From contig NZ_WOBR01000007.1 in NCBI RefSeq assembly GCF_009727955.1, forward strand, positions 161,329 through 225,328: a stretch of DNA of 64,000 bases. The letters are read 5' to 3'. Numbering within the stretch: position 1 is the stretch's first letter; each line of letters starts with the position of its first letter. The stretch is from Aliivibrio fischeri. GTDB taxonomy: Bacteria > Pseudomonadota > Gammaproteobacteria > Enterobacterales > Vibrionaceae. Below the pieces are notes generated by a model. The model was not told the origin of the DNA. It saw nothing but the letters and a program-made list of their open reading frames with translations, and ran no database searches. A program made the position numbers and the translations under genes. Below are positions 20,193 through 29,324 of this stretch, in pieces.

Positions 20193-20623
20193 TTAATCTC
20201 CTTTGCCCATACTTCTTGAACTCGTGTAACTTGATCAATACCAGAACCACAAGTTACTGAACTTGTAATTTTAAAATATTGAATCTCTTCACTGTGATAA
20301 TTCACCGTATTTGTCACGCATACCACTTCTGGCTTTTCTTTACAGCCACTCTCATCCGCTCTCATATTAGGACGACGAACCACGCCATTACAGATACTTG
20401 TATTAGCACCAGAAACACCAATAGGAAAAAGTTGAGTTAGCCCCCATTCAGCACCCGAATGCGCTAAAAACCATGCTTGAGTACCCAATACTTCTTTAGA
20501 AAGCGTGTCATGATTACTATTTTCTACTTTCAATAAATTAAGAGATAAAAAGCCAACTACCACCATGACAACAATGGACATAACCAACAAATTACCCTTC
20601 TGCTTTCTTTTATTAGGGAACAT
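20189..20623 (-). CDS. mshP: MSHA biogenesis protein MshP (PilX-like minor pilin)
   Basis: A 144-residue protein with a short basic N-terminus, a KG|N prepilin-like junction at residues 10-11 and one hydrophobic helix (VMSIVVMVVVGFLSLNLL). It lacks the glutamate at mature position 5 that major pilins have, as is usual for PilX/GspK-like minor pilins that sit at the tip. Four cysteines occur in the C-terminal half. It overlaps mshO by 11 bases and mshQ by four, so the three are translationally coupled. Confidence 0.88.
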   Translation of the reverse strand: MFPNKRKQKGNLLVMSIVVMVVVGFLSLNLLKVENSNHDTLSKEVLGTQAWFLAHSGAEWGLTQLFPIGVSGANTSICNGVVRRPNMRADESGCKEKPEVVCVTNTVNYHSEEIQYFKITSSVTCGSGIDQVTRVQEVWAKEIN

Positions 20624-21338
20624 TTATCACCTGCACATCATGTTGATATTGAGTAATTTCACCAAGGTCATTTTTAAAAGCTAACACTAACTTCATTATG
20701 CTATTACGTTGAATTGATGCATTTTCAAAAGAGAAATGACCGTTATGAACCTGATTAATGAGTTGTGTATTTGAACGAAAAACACCATCTCCCACAATGC
20801 AATATTCAATAGGATTAGGATGATAGAAAAATGCGCGTTCAGAAACTGAATTTGATATGAAGGCTGGATTATTATTACTTGAGAACATAACCGTTGATAC
20901 GCCACCAGAAATACCAACGCTATCTACCATTACGTATCTATGGTTTTCTTCTTGAAGTAAATCATCTTGGGTACTTGGGTTAATTATCAAGCGTAGATTA
21001 TTCGTATTCAAAGGAACTTCTGACAATAAAACTACGTCGATTGTTTTTTGATTTATCAAAGGAAAAGACAAATAAAATGCACTGCGTTCAATGGGAACAA
21101 AACTAATACACTGATTATTTGAAGTAACGTCGATGCTATTAGGAACCGCGTGACGTAATTCACGACTTAACTTTTCAATTAAGAATTTAGCCTGCATTTG
21201 ATTATCTTGACGATCAATGCTGTCGTTATAACTTTGAAAACCAAGTTGTAGTGTATTACTCGCAGCCAAAGCAACAAGTCCAACAACAACAATGGTTAAA
21301 ATAAGCTCAATTAACGTAAACCCTAATGCACGTTTCAT
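20613..21338 (-). CDS. mshO: MSHA minor pilin MshO
   Basis: A 241-residue prepilin with the peptidase site G6|F7 in RALGFTLIELIL and the conserved glutamate at mature position 5. It resembles PilW/GspJ-type minor pilins that help start pilus assembly. The start overlaps the mshD stop by one base (TAATG arrangement). The gene is in the conserved mshA-C-D-O-P-Q order. Confidence 0.9.
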   Translation of the reverse strand: MKRALGFTLIELILTIVVVGLVALAASNTLQLGFQSYNDSIDRQDNQMQAKFLIEKLSRELRHAVPNSIDVTSNNQCISFVPIERSAFYLSFPLINQKTIDVVLLSEVPLNTNNLRLIINPSTQDDLLQEENHRYVMVDSVGISGGVSTVMFSSNNNPAFISNSVSERAFFYHPNPIEYCIVGDGVFRSNTQLINQVHNGHFSFENASIQRNSIMKLVLAFKNDLGEITQYQHDVQVINVP

Positions 21339-21919
21339 TAGTAATTACCTCGATACGCACTAAAAGTGTACTTGGCATGGTTACTTCCATAGAGGGTTAC
21401 TCTAATAAGCTTATACGGTGTTATTACCGTACCTGAATTATCAACATCGTTATAGTTAACCGTTATTTCAACCGTAAAATTTTTATACTCATCGGCATTA
21501 GAGACACCAATAAGATCACCTAATTGGTATTGCGGCAAGCTAGTTGAAGAACATACAGAGAGCTCCCCCCAACAACCAATAAAGTCATCAACATCATTAA
21601 ATGTTGCTGCAATGGTTTCAGCCCCATCCTTACCTAAATTCGTAGAGCAACTAATGAGTGTTCCACTGCCATCCTTTTCACCACATCGATATTGACCACC
21701 ATTAGGATCACTATTTTCATCAAACTGACGGCTTAAAATATCCGTTACTACAGAATGACCAAGCGTGGCGGCTTGTGCTTGATAAGTCGCCTTATGAGAT
21801 ATGGAAGAAGAAGTAAACACACCAGATACCAAGATCGATAATGCAAATCCTAAGATCACAATGCCTACGATCGACTCAATCAAGGTTAACCCTCGTTGTA
21901 CATTCAAGCCCCTTTTCAT
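21338..21919 (-). CDS. mshD: MSHA minor pilin MshD
   Basis: A 193-residue prepilin of the PilV/GspI-like class. The prepilin peptidase site is G10|L11 in VQRGLTLIES, with a glutamate at mature position 5. The globular domain contains several cysteines (in segments such as QYRCGEKD and GCWGELSVC). Its ATG overlaps the mshC stop by four bases (ATGA), indicating coupled translation. Confidence 0.9.
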   Translation of the reverse strand: MKRGLNVQRGLTLIESIVGIVILGFALSILVSGVFTSSSISHKATYQAQAATLGHSVVTDILSRQFDENSDPNGGQYRCGEKDGSGTLISCSTNLGKDGAETIAATFNDVDDFIGCWGELSVCSSTSLPQYQLGDLIGVSNADEYKNFTVEITVNYNDVDNSGTVITPYKLIRVTLYGSNHAKYTFSAYRGNY

Positions 21920-22512
21920 ATTTTACAACTCGTACTTTGCAAAGAACGATACATAAAGCCTTCGTTATTGATACAAACAGAACGGCTTTCATTTGTTGAT
22001 GGGGTTGTAATCGTGATACGGCAATCTTCTTGAGTGCAAAGAGTTAAATCTGATGATGCCGGAATTGTTGGTCGTCCTAATAAGTCAAACGAAAGCTCAG
22101 AAATAGTCACCGCACCACTTGCCGTATTAAAAACATAACTTAAACGGATCATATCTAGATTTTCACGATCATTTTCTTTGGAGTAATCGGATAATACGGC
22201 ACTCGTCATCCCTTGACTTTGACACGCGGAATCCACACCAAATTGATTTGATGCAATGTGAACAGAACGACACGCATTATTGATATGAGAAGTATTCGTT
22301 TGCATCGATGCAATTTGAACATGACGTAAAATAGACAAAACTTGCTCTTGGGCTGCAGCTGATGAAAAACGGCTTGCTCCCATGTATTTACTGGCGGTGT
22401 AAACTGCAATAATCGCAAGTAGCAGGATCACAACGATAAGCTCCACCAAAGTAAAGCCATTCCTATTTTGTCGTTGTTTTATTTGATTTTTTTTGAGAGG
22501 AAAAGTCATCAT
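21916..22512 (-). CDS. mshC: MSHA minor pilin MshC
   Basis: A 198-residue prepilin of the FimT/GspH-like class. A basic leader of 19 residues precedes the site G19|F20 in RNGFTLVELIVV. Cysteines pair-wise in the C-terminal half (LCTQEDC and RSVCINNE). It follows mshA after a terminator-like hairpin, so part of its expression probably comes from read-through of the mshA transcript. Confidence 0.9.
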   Translation of the reverse strand: MMTFPLKKNQIKQRQNRNGFTLVELIVVILLLAIIAVYTASKYMGASRFSSAAAQEQVLSILRHVQIASMQTNTSHINNACRSVHIASNQFGVDSACQSQGMTSAVLSDYSKENDRENLDMIRLSYVFNTASGAVTISELSFDLLGRPTIPASSDLTLCTQEDCRITITTPSTNESRSVCINNEGFMYRSLQSTSCKI

Positions 22513-22587
22513 CCGTTACCTTATAATCTCCTGTTACTAGGATAACGGAAATTATAGATATAGCGAATGGTTTGTTATTTTTAGATA

Positions 22588-22617
22588 CAAAAAAACCAGC
22601 GGAGATCGCTGGTTTTT
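22588..22617 (-). terminator. Attenuating terminator after mshA
   Basis: On the - strand, CCAGCG and CGCTGG form a six-bp GC-rich stem (plus A-T pairs) around a five-base loop, followed by a T-run. It lies 22 bases after the mshA stop. It would let the major pilin be made in excess over mshC-D-O-P-Q by partial read-through, which is inference. Confidence 0.85.
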
Positions 22618-22638
22618 AACTAAAGAGGTTGAATTAGA

Positions 22639-23100
22639 TTAACAACCAGTATCAGTAACGATTGTTGATACGCCAGAAGATTCTGTTGTTGCTTCTCCGT
22701 ATGTAACAAAACAGTTAGTTGCTGTAATTGTTGCAGCTGTTGCTGAATCAGCTTTAAAACCAACAACTAAAGTTGCACCAGATACTGCACTGCTCCAATC
22801 TTCAGATAGACCAACAACCGCTTCACCAATACCCGTATCTTTAGCCATTGGGTAACCGTATTTTGTAGCAATACCATCAACATCAGTTTCTGTTGTAGCC
22901 GTTTCTTTACCATCAATCGCCGCTTTACCATAAACGATACCAGCTGCACCAGCCATTGCACCTTTTAGACCTTGCAGAGATGATGCACGCGCATCAGATT
23001 GCAGGTTTAAGAATTTAGGTGCTGCAGTTACTGCAAGAATACCTAAAATCACGATAACAACCACTAACTCGATAAGGGTGAAACCACCTTGTCTTTTCAT
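22639..23100 (-). CDS. mshA: MSHA major pilin MshA
   Basis: A 153-residue type IVa pilin. The leader MKRQGG is cleaved before Phe7 (GG|FTLIELVVVIVILGIL) and mature Glu5 is present. The C-terminal D-region is delimited by Cys pairs (NCFVTYGE and the terminal TGC). MshA is the structural subunit of the mannose-sensitive haemagglutinin pilus, used for surface attachment and near-surface motility in vibrios. A GAGAGAAG ribosome site precedes the ATG. It has its own upstream region of 164 bp with promoter-like elements and a terminator after it, consistent with separate high expression. Confidence 0.95.
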   Translation of the reverse strand: MKRQGGFTLIELVVVIVILGILAVTAAPKFLNLQSDARASSLQGLKGAMAGAAGIVYGKAAIDGKETATTETDVDGIATKYGYPMAKDTGIGEAVVGLSEDWSSAVSGATLVVGFKADSATAATITATNCFVTYGEATTESSGVSTIVTDTGC

Positions 23101-23116
23101 GTTACTTCTCTCTTTT

Positions 23117-23148
23117 ATTATAAAATCGATAGCACAAAACCAGTGCCA
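23117..23148 (-). promoter_or_regulatory. Promoter-like elements upstream of mshA
   Basis: On the - strand a perfect TATAAT (bases 23117-23122) lies 17 bp from the mshA ATG side, without a good -35 at 17-bp spacing. Overlapping it upstream, TGGCAC (23143-23148) and TTTTGTGC (23132-23139) resemble a sigma-54 -24/-12 element, but the -12 dinucleotide is GT instead of GC. A TTGACA also occurs at 23186-23191. Which of these is used cannot be decided here. Confidence 0.35.
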
Positions 23149-23264
23149 TCATTATTGTTAAAACCCAAAAACTATTAACGCAAACTGTCAAAACGCCATC
23201 GGTTAAAACAGATTTATTCACCCATACATCGCTATCCTAGCTCATCTACAGGCGCTTAAATTAC

Positions 23265-23828
23265 TTATTGTAATGTCACGACAACACGACCTGATTCAGG
23301 CTCGTAAGTAAAAAAGTGACCTTCATTTTCTTGTTGTGTGTATTTACATTGACTACGGCTATTCTCACTGATCACTTCAGCAAGATACTTACCTTCATTA
23401 TCATTTTTATCGTCTGTCACATGCGGTGCATTCTGTAACAACATTTCCATCAACAAAATACACTCTTTTGATGTTAATGATGCTGGGTAACTGCCCGTAT
23501 CATTACCATCCAAATCTTCTCTTGGTGCAATTGGATAACCTGGACGGTAGTTTGCTTGATTAGCTTGAGAAGGATCCGTTAACCAAAATTCAGTACCATC
23601 ATAGCTAACCGCATTGTAACCATCAGTTTTTGGTCGAGCTTCCGCTTCCCACTGTGCTCTTGCAGAAAGAACAGCCGTAGCGTAACCACCAGCGACACCT
23701 TCAATACTTGCTTTTTTCGCTTCAAGACTGACATCTAAAAAACGAGGTAATGCCACTGTAGCTAATAGACCAATAACAACAATTACAATCACCAGCTCAA
23801 CCAGTGAGAAACCTTTTTGTGTCTTCAT
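23265..23828 (-). CDS. mshB: MSHA pilin-like protein MshB
   Basis: A 187-residue prepilin with leader MKTQKG and cleavage before Phe7 (G|FSLVELVIVIVVIGLL), mature Glu5 present. The soluble domain has a Cys pair (KECILLMEM and RSQCKYTQ). I chose the ATG at 23828, which has AGAGAGAAG just upstream and gives a proper prepilin leader; an in-frame upstream start would add 18 residues before the leader, which would be abnormal. It is a minor pilin near the major pilin gene. Confidence 0.92.
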   Translation of the reverse strand: MKTQKGFSLVELVIVIVVIGLLATVALPRFLDVSLEAKKASIEGVAGGYATAVLSARAQWEAEARPKTDGYNAVSYDGTEFWLTDPSQANQANYRPGYPIAPREDLDGNDTGSYPASLTSKECILLMEMLLQNAPHVTDDKNDNEGKYLAEVISENSRSQCKYTQQENEGHFFTYEPESGRVVVTLQ

Positions 23829-23915
23829 TGTACTGCTTCTCTCTATTCTTAATTTTTCCATGAATTGTAAGGGATTATACAAAAAAAAATACGGCGTTCG
23901 TCAAAAATTTGCCAC

Positions 23916-24371
23916 TTATTTTTTATCTATAAATCCGACACTTACTTTTAATGCATCTTTTACTAACATTACCGAAACCACCTTACCATTTGCCATACTA
24001 TAGTCACAACGATACTGCTCTTTTTTTACTAATTCCGGTTTTTTAATTTCGATGCTGTCCGCATAAATTTTGTCTTTATTGGGTAATAAAAGATGTAACC
24101 ATTGTAAACAGTCAATCTCATCATCTTCTTTAAGTACAATTGGCCACCCTAAAGAGCTGAACCTGACGTCTATATCATCTTTTACCATTGTCTTAGGTTG
24201 CCCATTAACAACCCAATAATTTTTAAACTCATTTGCCGAAGAGAGTATCTCCCTACTTGTCATAATGATTGCTGTATCTTCTACTTCGGGTTCTATTTGC
24301 TCCCAATTAATAAAAATCACAGCTAATAAAATAATGACAAGCGCGCCCCATAAAATTCGGGTTGCTGACAT
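23916..24371 (-). CDS. mshF: MSHA biogenesis protein MshF
   Basis: A 151-residue protein with a single N-terminal hydrophobic helix (ILWGALVIILLAVIFI) and a soluble periplasmic domain with two cysteines. It belongs to the msh locus by position and has no characterised biochemical role. The ATG at 24371 is preferred: it lies two bases after the mshG stop and follows GGAA; a longer frame would overlap mshG by 34 bases. Confidence 0.85.
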   Translation of the reverse strand: MSATRILWGALVIILLAVIFINWEQIEPEVEDTAIIMTSREILSSANEFKNYWVVNGQPKTMVKDDIDVRFSSLGWPIVLKEDDEIDCLQWLHLLLPNKDKIYADSIEIKKPELVKKEQYRCDYSMANGKVVSVMLVKDALKVSVGFIDKK

Positions 24372-24373
24372 AA

Positions 24374-25600
24374 TTAGGTTCCCTTTACTACATCCAACAT
24401 GTTCCACATCGGTAAGAAAATACCTAATGCTAAAATCAAAACCATGCCTGACACGATGACCAATAAAATCGGTTCAATTCGTGCAGTTAACGTCTTCAAA
24501 TCATAATCCACTTCACGATCATAAAAATCAGAGACTTCCAATAGTAAATCGTCTATTTGACCCGTTTCTTCACCAACCGCAATCATCTGTTGTACCAAAG
24601 GAGTAAAGATCCCACTTTGTGCCGCTGTCGCTGACATGCTGGTACCCGACTCAATGCCTGCTTTCATTTCTAACAATCGATTCTCTAGATATTTATTCCC
24701 TAGAGACTCTGCTGATAATGCAAGGGATTGATTTAATGGAACCCCCGACTTCAACATCAATGCAAATGTTCTTGAGAAACGAGACATTTGAGCTCGAGTG
24801 ACAATACCTCCGACGATCGGTAGACGTAAACGAAACTTATCCCATTTTTCTCGGCCTTCAGCTCGGCTAATCCAAGCTTGAAAAGCAAACATCGCGCCAG
24901 TCATTGCGCCAATTAATAAATGCCAATAATTAACAAAGAAACTCGATGTTGCGATAAGTATTCGAGTTGGCAATGGTAATTCCACACCAAAACGAGCAAA
25001 CATCCCTGCAAACTGAGGGATCACTTTGATATTTAGTACAAACATCGCAAGCAAGATAAAAGTTAAAACAAATACGGGATAACGCATTGCTGACTTAATT
25101 CGCTTACGGGTCTCCATTTCTTGTTCGTAATAATTAGCCAATTGCATGAGAGATTGGTCCAATCGACCGGTATTCTCACCAACATGGATCATTGAAACAA
25201 ACAAAGAGCTAAACACTTGTGGGTGTTGCTGCATAGATACAGACAAACTTCGCCCGTTAGTTAAATCAGTAGTAACCTCTTCTAACGTTGTTTTTAATAA
25301 CTTGTTATTACTGTTCTGAGCTAAGCCATTCATAGCCCTTAATAAAGGGACACCAGCTTTGGTTAAGCTGTACATTTGGCGACAAAAAATAACCAAAACT
25401 TCTAAAGGAATACTTGGCTGCAACCATTTTTTCCAATCCATAGAACGAGATGTTCCACCAAATTTATTGGCTTTTATCCCTGTAGGAATCACTCCATCAT
25501 TCATCAATTGCTCAGCAGCAGACTCTTGAGATGTCGCTTCAATGGATCCTGAAACAGATTCTCCTCGAAGATTTCTTCCGCTGTATTTAAAAATTGCCAT
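24374..25600 (-). CDS. mshG: MSHA inner-membrane platform protein MshG
   Basis: A 408-residue GspF/PilC-family protein with two T2SSF domains (about residues 70-195 and 275-400) and three hydrophobic helices near 170-190, 222-242 and 378-400. Conserved words FCRQMYSLTKAGVPLLRAM and FSRTFALMLKSGVPLNQSL mark each repeat. It forms the platform on which the MshE ATPase acts to add pilins. It follows mshE after nine bp. Confidence 0.95.
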   Translation of the reverse strand: MAIFKYSGRNLRGESVSGSIEATSQESAAEQLMNDGVIPTGIKANKFGGTSRSMDWKKWLQPSIPLEVLVIFCRQMYSLTKAGVPLLRAMNGLAQNSNNKLLKTTLEEVTTDLTNGRSLSVSMQQHPQVFSSLFVSMIHVGENTGRLDQSLMQLANYYEQEMETRKRIKSAMRYPVFVLTFILLAMFVLNIKVIPQFAGMFARFGVELPLPTRILIATSSFFVNYWHLLIGAMTGAMFAFQAWISRAEGREKWDKFRLRLPIVGGIVTRAQMSRFSRTFALMLKSGVPLNQSLALSAESLGNKYLENRLLEMKAGIESGTSMSATAAQSGIFTPLVQQMIAVGEETGQIDDLLLEVSDFYDREVDYDLKTLTARIEPILLVIVSGMVLILALGIFLPMWNMLDVVKGT

Positions 25601-25609
25601 GATTTATGC

Positions 25610-27334
25610 CTACATCAATATTGGTTGATGAGAAGACGCGTGATCCCCTTCACCTAATACCATCACTTCATCCAAGCTAATCACACCACTTATCGCTAAC
25701 TCCATAGCAGAAGCAAGCAGTGGTTTATAATCAGGATTTTGACGTGCTTTTTGTGAAAATCCAACCGCATCATTTGCTCTTAGTGCGTCCATCATAGGTT
25801 GATCCAACTCTAATAATTCAAACACACCAATACGACCACGATAACCTGTTAAATTACAGCTTTGACATCCGTTACCACGTTGGAAATTTACTCCTACTTG
25901 ATTTGGAAAACGGCTTTGAACCCATTGTTTTCTTGCGTCATCCAATTCATCAGGAGCTGAACATTCAGGACATACTTTTTTTACTAGACGCTGAGCTAAT
26001 ACCGCACGAACGGCACTAGCAACAAGATAGCCTGGCGCGCCCATATCCATCATACGTAAAGCACTATCAACAGAATCATTGGTGTGCAATGTAGATAGCA
26101 CAAGGTGACCGGTTAAAGCGGCACGTAAACCAATTTCCACCGTTTCTTGATCACGCATTTCACCAATAAGGATGATATCCGGATCTTGACGTAAAAACGT
26201 TCTTAAGATTTTTGAAAAACTTAAATCAATTTTGCTGTTTACTTGTACTTGATTAACGCGAGGTAAACGATATTCAACCGGGTCTTCTGCTGTAATGATT
26301 TTTTTACTTGGCTGATTTAATTCACTTAAAGCACCGTATAATGTCGTCGTTTTACCAGAACCTGTTGGTCCTGTAACTAGGATCATGCCATACGGACGAC
26401 GGAGTTGTTTACGCAGACGAGTAAGTAAATGTTCCGGTAATCCAGATTGTTCTAACTCTTGAACGCCTGATGTCTGATTCAATAAACGCATAACAACCGA
26501 CTCACCATATTGAACTGGCATTGTCGATAAACGAATATCCACAGACTGACCACGAGATTTGATATTAAATCGTCCATCTTGTGGCAAACGTTTTTCAGAA
26601 ATATCCAAATTCGCCATCAGTTTTAAACGTAAAACCAATGCTGAAGCGATATTAACTTCATTTAATAATGTTTCGTGTAATACCCCATCAATACGCTGAC
26701 GTAAACGCAGAACTCTTTCATCTGGTTCAATATGTATATCTGAAGCACCGACTTGAATCGCATCTTCAAATAATGAGTTAATCAGCTTAACAACGGTAAC
26801 TTCTTCATTATCATTATCTGATATACCAAAATTAAAATCGTCGTTTACTTGGTGTTCTGAATGCAACTTCTCTGCAAATGACGCAATTTCTTTGGTTCTA
26901 CGATAGAAACGATCAAAGCTATCCACTAATTGTCTTTCAGAAGCAATTACCATTTCTACCTGATATTGCTGAAGCTGTGAAAACAAGGCTTCTTGAGCAG
27001 ACAAATCAGCAGGATCACTCATTGCTACTCGAATCGTATTACCTTGCTGACTAAGAACTAATGCACGCAAGCGACGAGCATGTACTTCAGGCAACAATTG
27101 CACGGCTGCTGCATCAATTTCAGCACGGTTCAAATCAACTAAAGGGACACCCAATTGCTGAGATAAAAACGTCAGCATTTGTTTTTCACTCAGGAAACCT
27201 AACTGAATTAATGTTGCCCCTAACTTTCTCCCTGTTTTCTTTTGAGTCGAAAGAGCCTGTTCGATTTGTTCTTCAGTAACAATGTTTTCTTCGACTAATA
27301 GATCACCAAGTCTTTTTCTTAACTTAAGACGCAT
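25610..27334 (-). CDS. mshE: Pilus extension ATPase MshE with c-di-GMP-binding N-domain
   Basis: A 574-residue GspE/PilB-family ATPase. The first about 150 residues form an MshEN domain with two tandem RLG-type motifs (RLGDLLVEENIVTEEQIEQ from residue 8 and KLGATLIQLGFLSEKQ from residue 37), the signature known to bind c-di-GMP in V. cholerae MshE. The motor domain has Walker A GPTGSGKT at 322-329, an Asp box, the Walker B region DPDIILIGEMRD and a His box. Paired cysteines CPEC and CQSC form the usual zinc site. It powers MSHA extension and couples it to c-di-GMP. Its start codon meets the mshN stop. Confidence 0.96.
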   Translation of the reverse strand: MRLKLRKRLGDLLVEENIVTEEQIEQALSTQKKTGRKLGATLIQLGFLSEKQMLTFLSQQLGVPLVDLNRAEIDAAAVQLLPEVHARRLRALVLSQQGNTIRVAMSDPADLSAQEALFSQLQQYQVEMVIASERQLVDSFDRFYRRTKEIASFAEKLHSEHQVNDDFNFGISDNDNEEVTVVKLINSLFEDAIQVGASDIHIEPDERVLRLRQRIDGVLHETLLNEVNIASALVLRLKLMANLDISEKRLPQDGRFNIKSRGQSVDIRLSTMPVQYGESVVMRLLNQTSGVQELEQSGLPEHLLTRLRKQLRRPYGMILVTGPTGSGKTTTLYGALSELNQPSKKIITAEDPVEYRLPRVNQVQVNSKIDLSFSKILRTFLRQDPDIILIGEMRDQETVEIGLRAALTGHLVLSTLHTNDSVDSALRMMDMGAPGYLVASAVRAVLAQRLVKKVCPECSAPDELDDARKQWVQSRFPNQVGVNFQRGNGCQSCNLTGYRGRIGVFELLELDQPMMDALRANDAVGFSQKARQNPDYKPLLASAMELAISGVISLDEVMVLGEGDHASSHQPILM

Positions 27335-28485
27335 TACTCAATTCCTTCCATTGTTGCTAATAATTTAATTCGATCACGAACAAACGCTTGAGATGAGCGA
27401 GATAAACCCGGCTTAATTAGTGCCGTTTGGTATGCTTCATAAGCAGGTTTTACTTTTGTTTCTCTTTCATAAACAATAGCTAAACCTAACCACCAACGGC
27501 CATTATCTGGTTCTTGGTTAACCAACATCTGATAACTTTCTTTTGCTAAGTCCATCAACTTCAACTGTTGAGCTAAGCCACCACGAGTTGCAAGATAATC
27601 AACTGACGCACCAACAGGGATATATTCCAATACAGAAAGAGCGGCTTCTGGCTGTTGCTCTTTTTGTAATAGACTCGACAGCGCTAATCTTAGCTCTACA
27701 CTGTCATCGTTAAGCTTTATTCCTTGCTGAAGAATGGCCGCAGCTTCACTCACATCACGCTTACCATAAAGCAAAGCTGCGAGCCTTTTTCGTGACTCTT
27801 CATCACTAGGTTGATACTTAAGTACGGTGTAATACTCTTTCATCGCCGCTTTAAAATCGGATCTATCTAGTGCTTTTTTAGCCGCCTCTCTACTTCTATG
27901 AGCTAGTTCTGATGGCAATAATTCAACTTCTTCAACTTGCAACATTTCATTGGCTTGTGCTTGCTCTTTTGGTGTTGCAGGAACAATTGATGTCGACTTT
28001 GATGTTGGTTTAACAATCCCTGTCGATGTTATCAATTGTGGTTTATCCACTATAGAGTGATTCTGAGCAGACTTACTACGACCCGAAGCGCTCACTTCAA
28101 TCTTATCCGCCGATATTGGCTTCTCGGCATAAATAGAACTCACCGCTAATGTTGATTCTTTTTTTGTTGGTGAAATCAATAATTGAGTTGTTTTAATATT
28201 ACTCGAAGCGTGTTCACTCACTTCTGTCGTTAGAACTTGCTGTTGAGTATGAGCACTCTTTTTCAGATCTACATTTTGCTCTGTCGATTCACTTAATGTT
28301 GACCACCCAATTAACGACAAAGAACTAAGTACACCAATAGCAAAGAAAAACGATGCTTTGTATTTTGACTCAATATTCGGTATATCCGCAGGAGACAATG
28401 AGTGCTGTTTTTCTTTTTTTTCATCTTTCTGAGTTATATTTAATAACGCTTTATTAGTCACACTCACGATATTCTCCATCCCCAA
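27334..28485 (-). CDS. mshN: MSHA biogenesis protein MshN (TPR protein)
   Basis: A 383-residue bitopic inner-membrane protein. A cytoplasmic N-terminus of about 46 residues precedes one transmembrane helix (FFFAIGVLSSLSLIGW), then a low-complexity linker, then TPR repeats from about residue 200 to the end (for example REAAKKALDRSDFKAAMKEYYTVLKY shape, with pattern A..G.Y/A..A). TPR proteins of pilus systems help secretin or platform assembly; the exact role is not established. The start overlaps the mshM stop region by 22 bases; an ATG two codons later is also possible. Confidence 0.9.
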   Translation of the reverse strand: MGMENIVSVTNKALLNITQKDEKKEKQHSLSPADIPNIESKYKASFFFAIGVLSSLSLIGWSTLSESTEQNVDLKKSAHTQQQVLTTEVSEHASSNIKTTQLLISPTKKESTLAVSSIYAEKPISADKIEVSASGRSKSAQNHSIVDKPQLITSTGIVKPTSKSTSIVPATPKEQAQANEMLQVEEVELLPSELAHRSREAAKKALDRSDFKAAMKEYYTVLKYQPSDEESRKRLAALLYGKRDVSEAAAILQQGIKLNDDSVELRLALSSLLQKEQQPEAALSVLEYIPVGASVDYLATRGGLAQQLKLMDLAKESYQMLVNQEPDNGRWWLGLAIVYERETKVKPAYEAYQTALIKPGLSRSSQAFVRDRIKLLATMEGIE

Positions 28486-29312
28486 AACTTAGGGAAGTAA
28501 TGCTTAGGTTTAACAGTATCAGCCGTATCAATGATGGCGTTAAATACGGCTTTAGAAGACACTTTTACTACTTGCTCTGAAAAAGTAATTAACAAAGATT
28601 TATGGCAAATCTGATTAATTAAGCGAGGAATCCCATTAGTTGCCTTCCATATCGCTTTCATTTGACTTAGTGAAAATGGATTATCATCACAGCCTGATTC
28701 AGTCATCCTATATCGAATATAAGCGACAGTTTCATTAATATTTAATGCTCTTAATGATGCAGAAAAAGTAATTCGCTGCCTTAACTGTCTTAAATTATGC
28801 TGCTGTAATCTCTCATCCAATTCAGGTTGCCCAAACAGCACTATCTGTAGCAATTTTTTATAGTCAGTTTCTAAATTACCAAACAAACGCAAAGTCTCTA
28901 ATGCTTCATCACTTAATGCTTGTGCTTCATCAATGAATACAACGACTAATTTCCCCTCAGCATGTAAATCAATAATTTTTTCATGAATACGGTCAATCAA
29001 TGCAATGTCATCACCACTTTGATCAAGCCATAACTCTTTTGCTAGAGCTTGTCGAAGTTCATGACCATTCATTACCGGATTAGGAAGGTAAAGCAATTCA
29101 ACATTAGAGGGCAGCTCATTAATCAACATTCGACAGACTAATGTTTTTCCTGTGCCCACTTCACCAGTAACTTTAATTATTCCCTCGCCCATAGATATCG
29201 CAGATAACACGGTATTAATCGCCTCATAATGAGGCGATAATCCATGAAACAGTGAGGTATTGGGTGTTAGCGTAAATGGTAACTGCTTTAACCCAAAATG
29301 AGCTTCATACAT
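28464..29312 (-). CDS. mshM: MSHA AAA+ ATPase MshM (ExeA-like)
   Basis: A 282-residue ExeA/GspA-like ATPase starting MYEAHFGLKQLPF, the typical opening of the family. Walker A is GEVGTGKT at residues 50-57 and Walker B is LVVVFIDEAQAL. It lacks the C-terminal peptidoglycan-binding part that full GspA has. Members help insert the secretin through peptidoglycan. It lies directly after the secretin gene mshL, with 12 bp between. Confidence 0.93.
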   Translation of the reverse strand: MYEAHFGLKQLPFTLTPNTSLFHGLSPHYEAINTVLSAISMGEGIIKVTGEVGTGKTLVCRMLINELPSNVELLYLPNPVMNGHELRQALAKELWLDQSGDDIALIDRIHEKIIDLHAEGKLVVVFIDEAQALSDEALETLRLFGNLETDYKKLLQIVLFGQPELDERLQQHNLRQLRQRITFSASLRALNINETVAYIRYRMTESGCDDNPFSLSQMKAIWKATNGIPRLINQICHKSLLITFSEQVVKVSSKAVFNAIIDTADTVKPKHYFPKFWGWRIS

Positions 29313-29324
29313 GCTGGTATTTGA

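Noticed and set aside
23132..23148. Confident sigma-54 promoter for mshA
   Set aside because: The -12 dinucleotide is GT not GC and a TATAAT overlaps; kept only as a low-interest finding.
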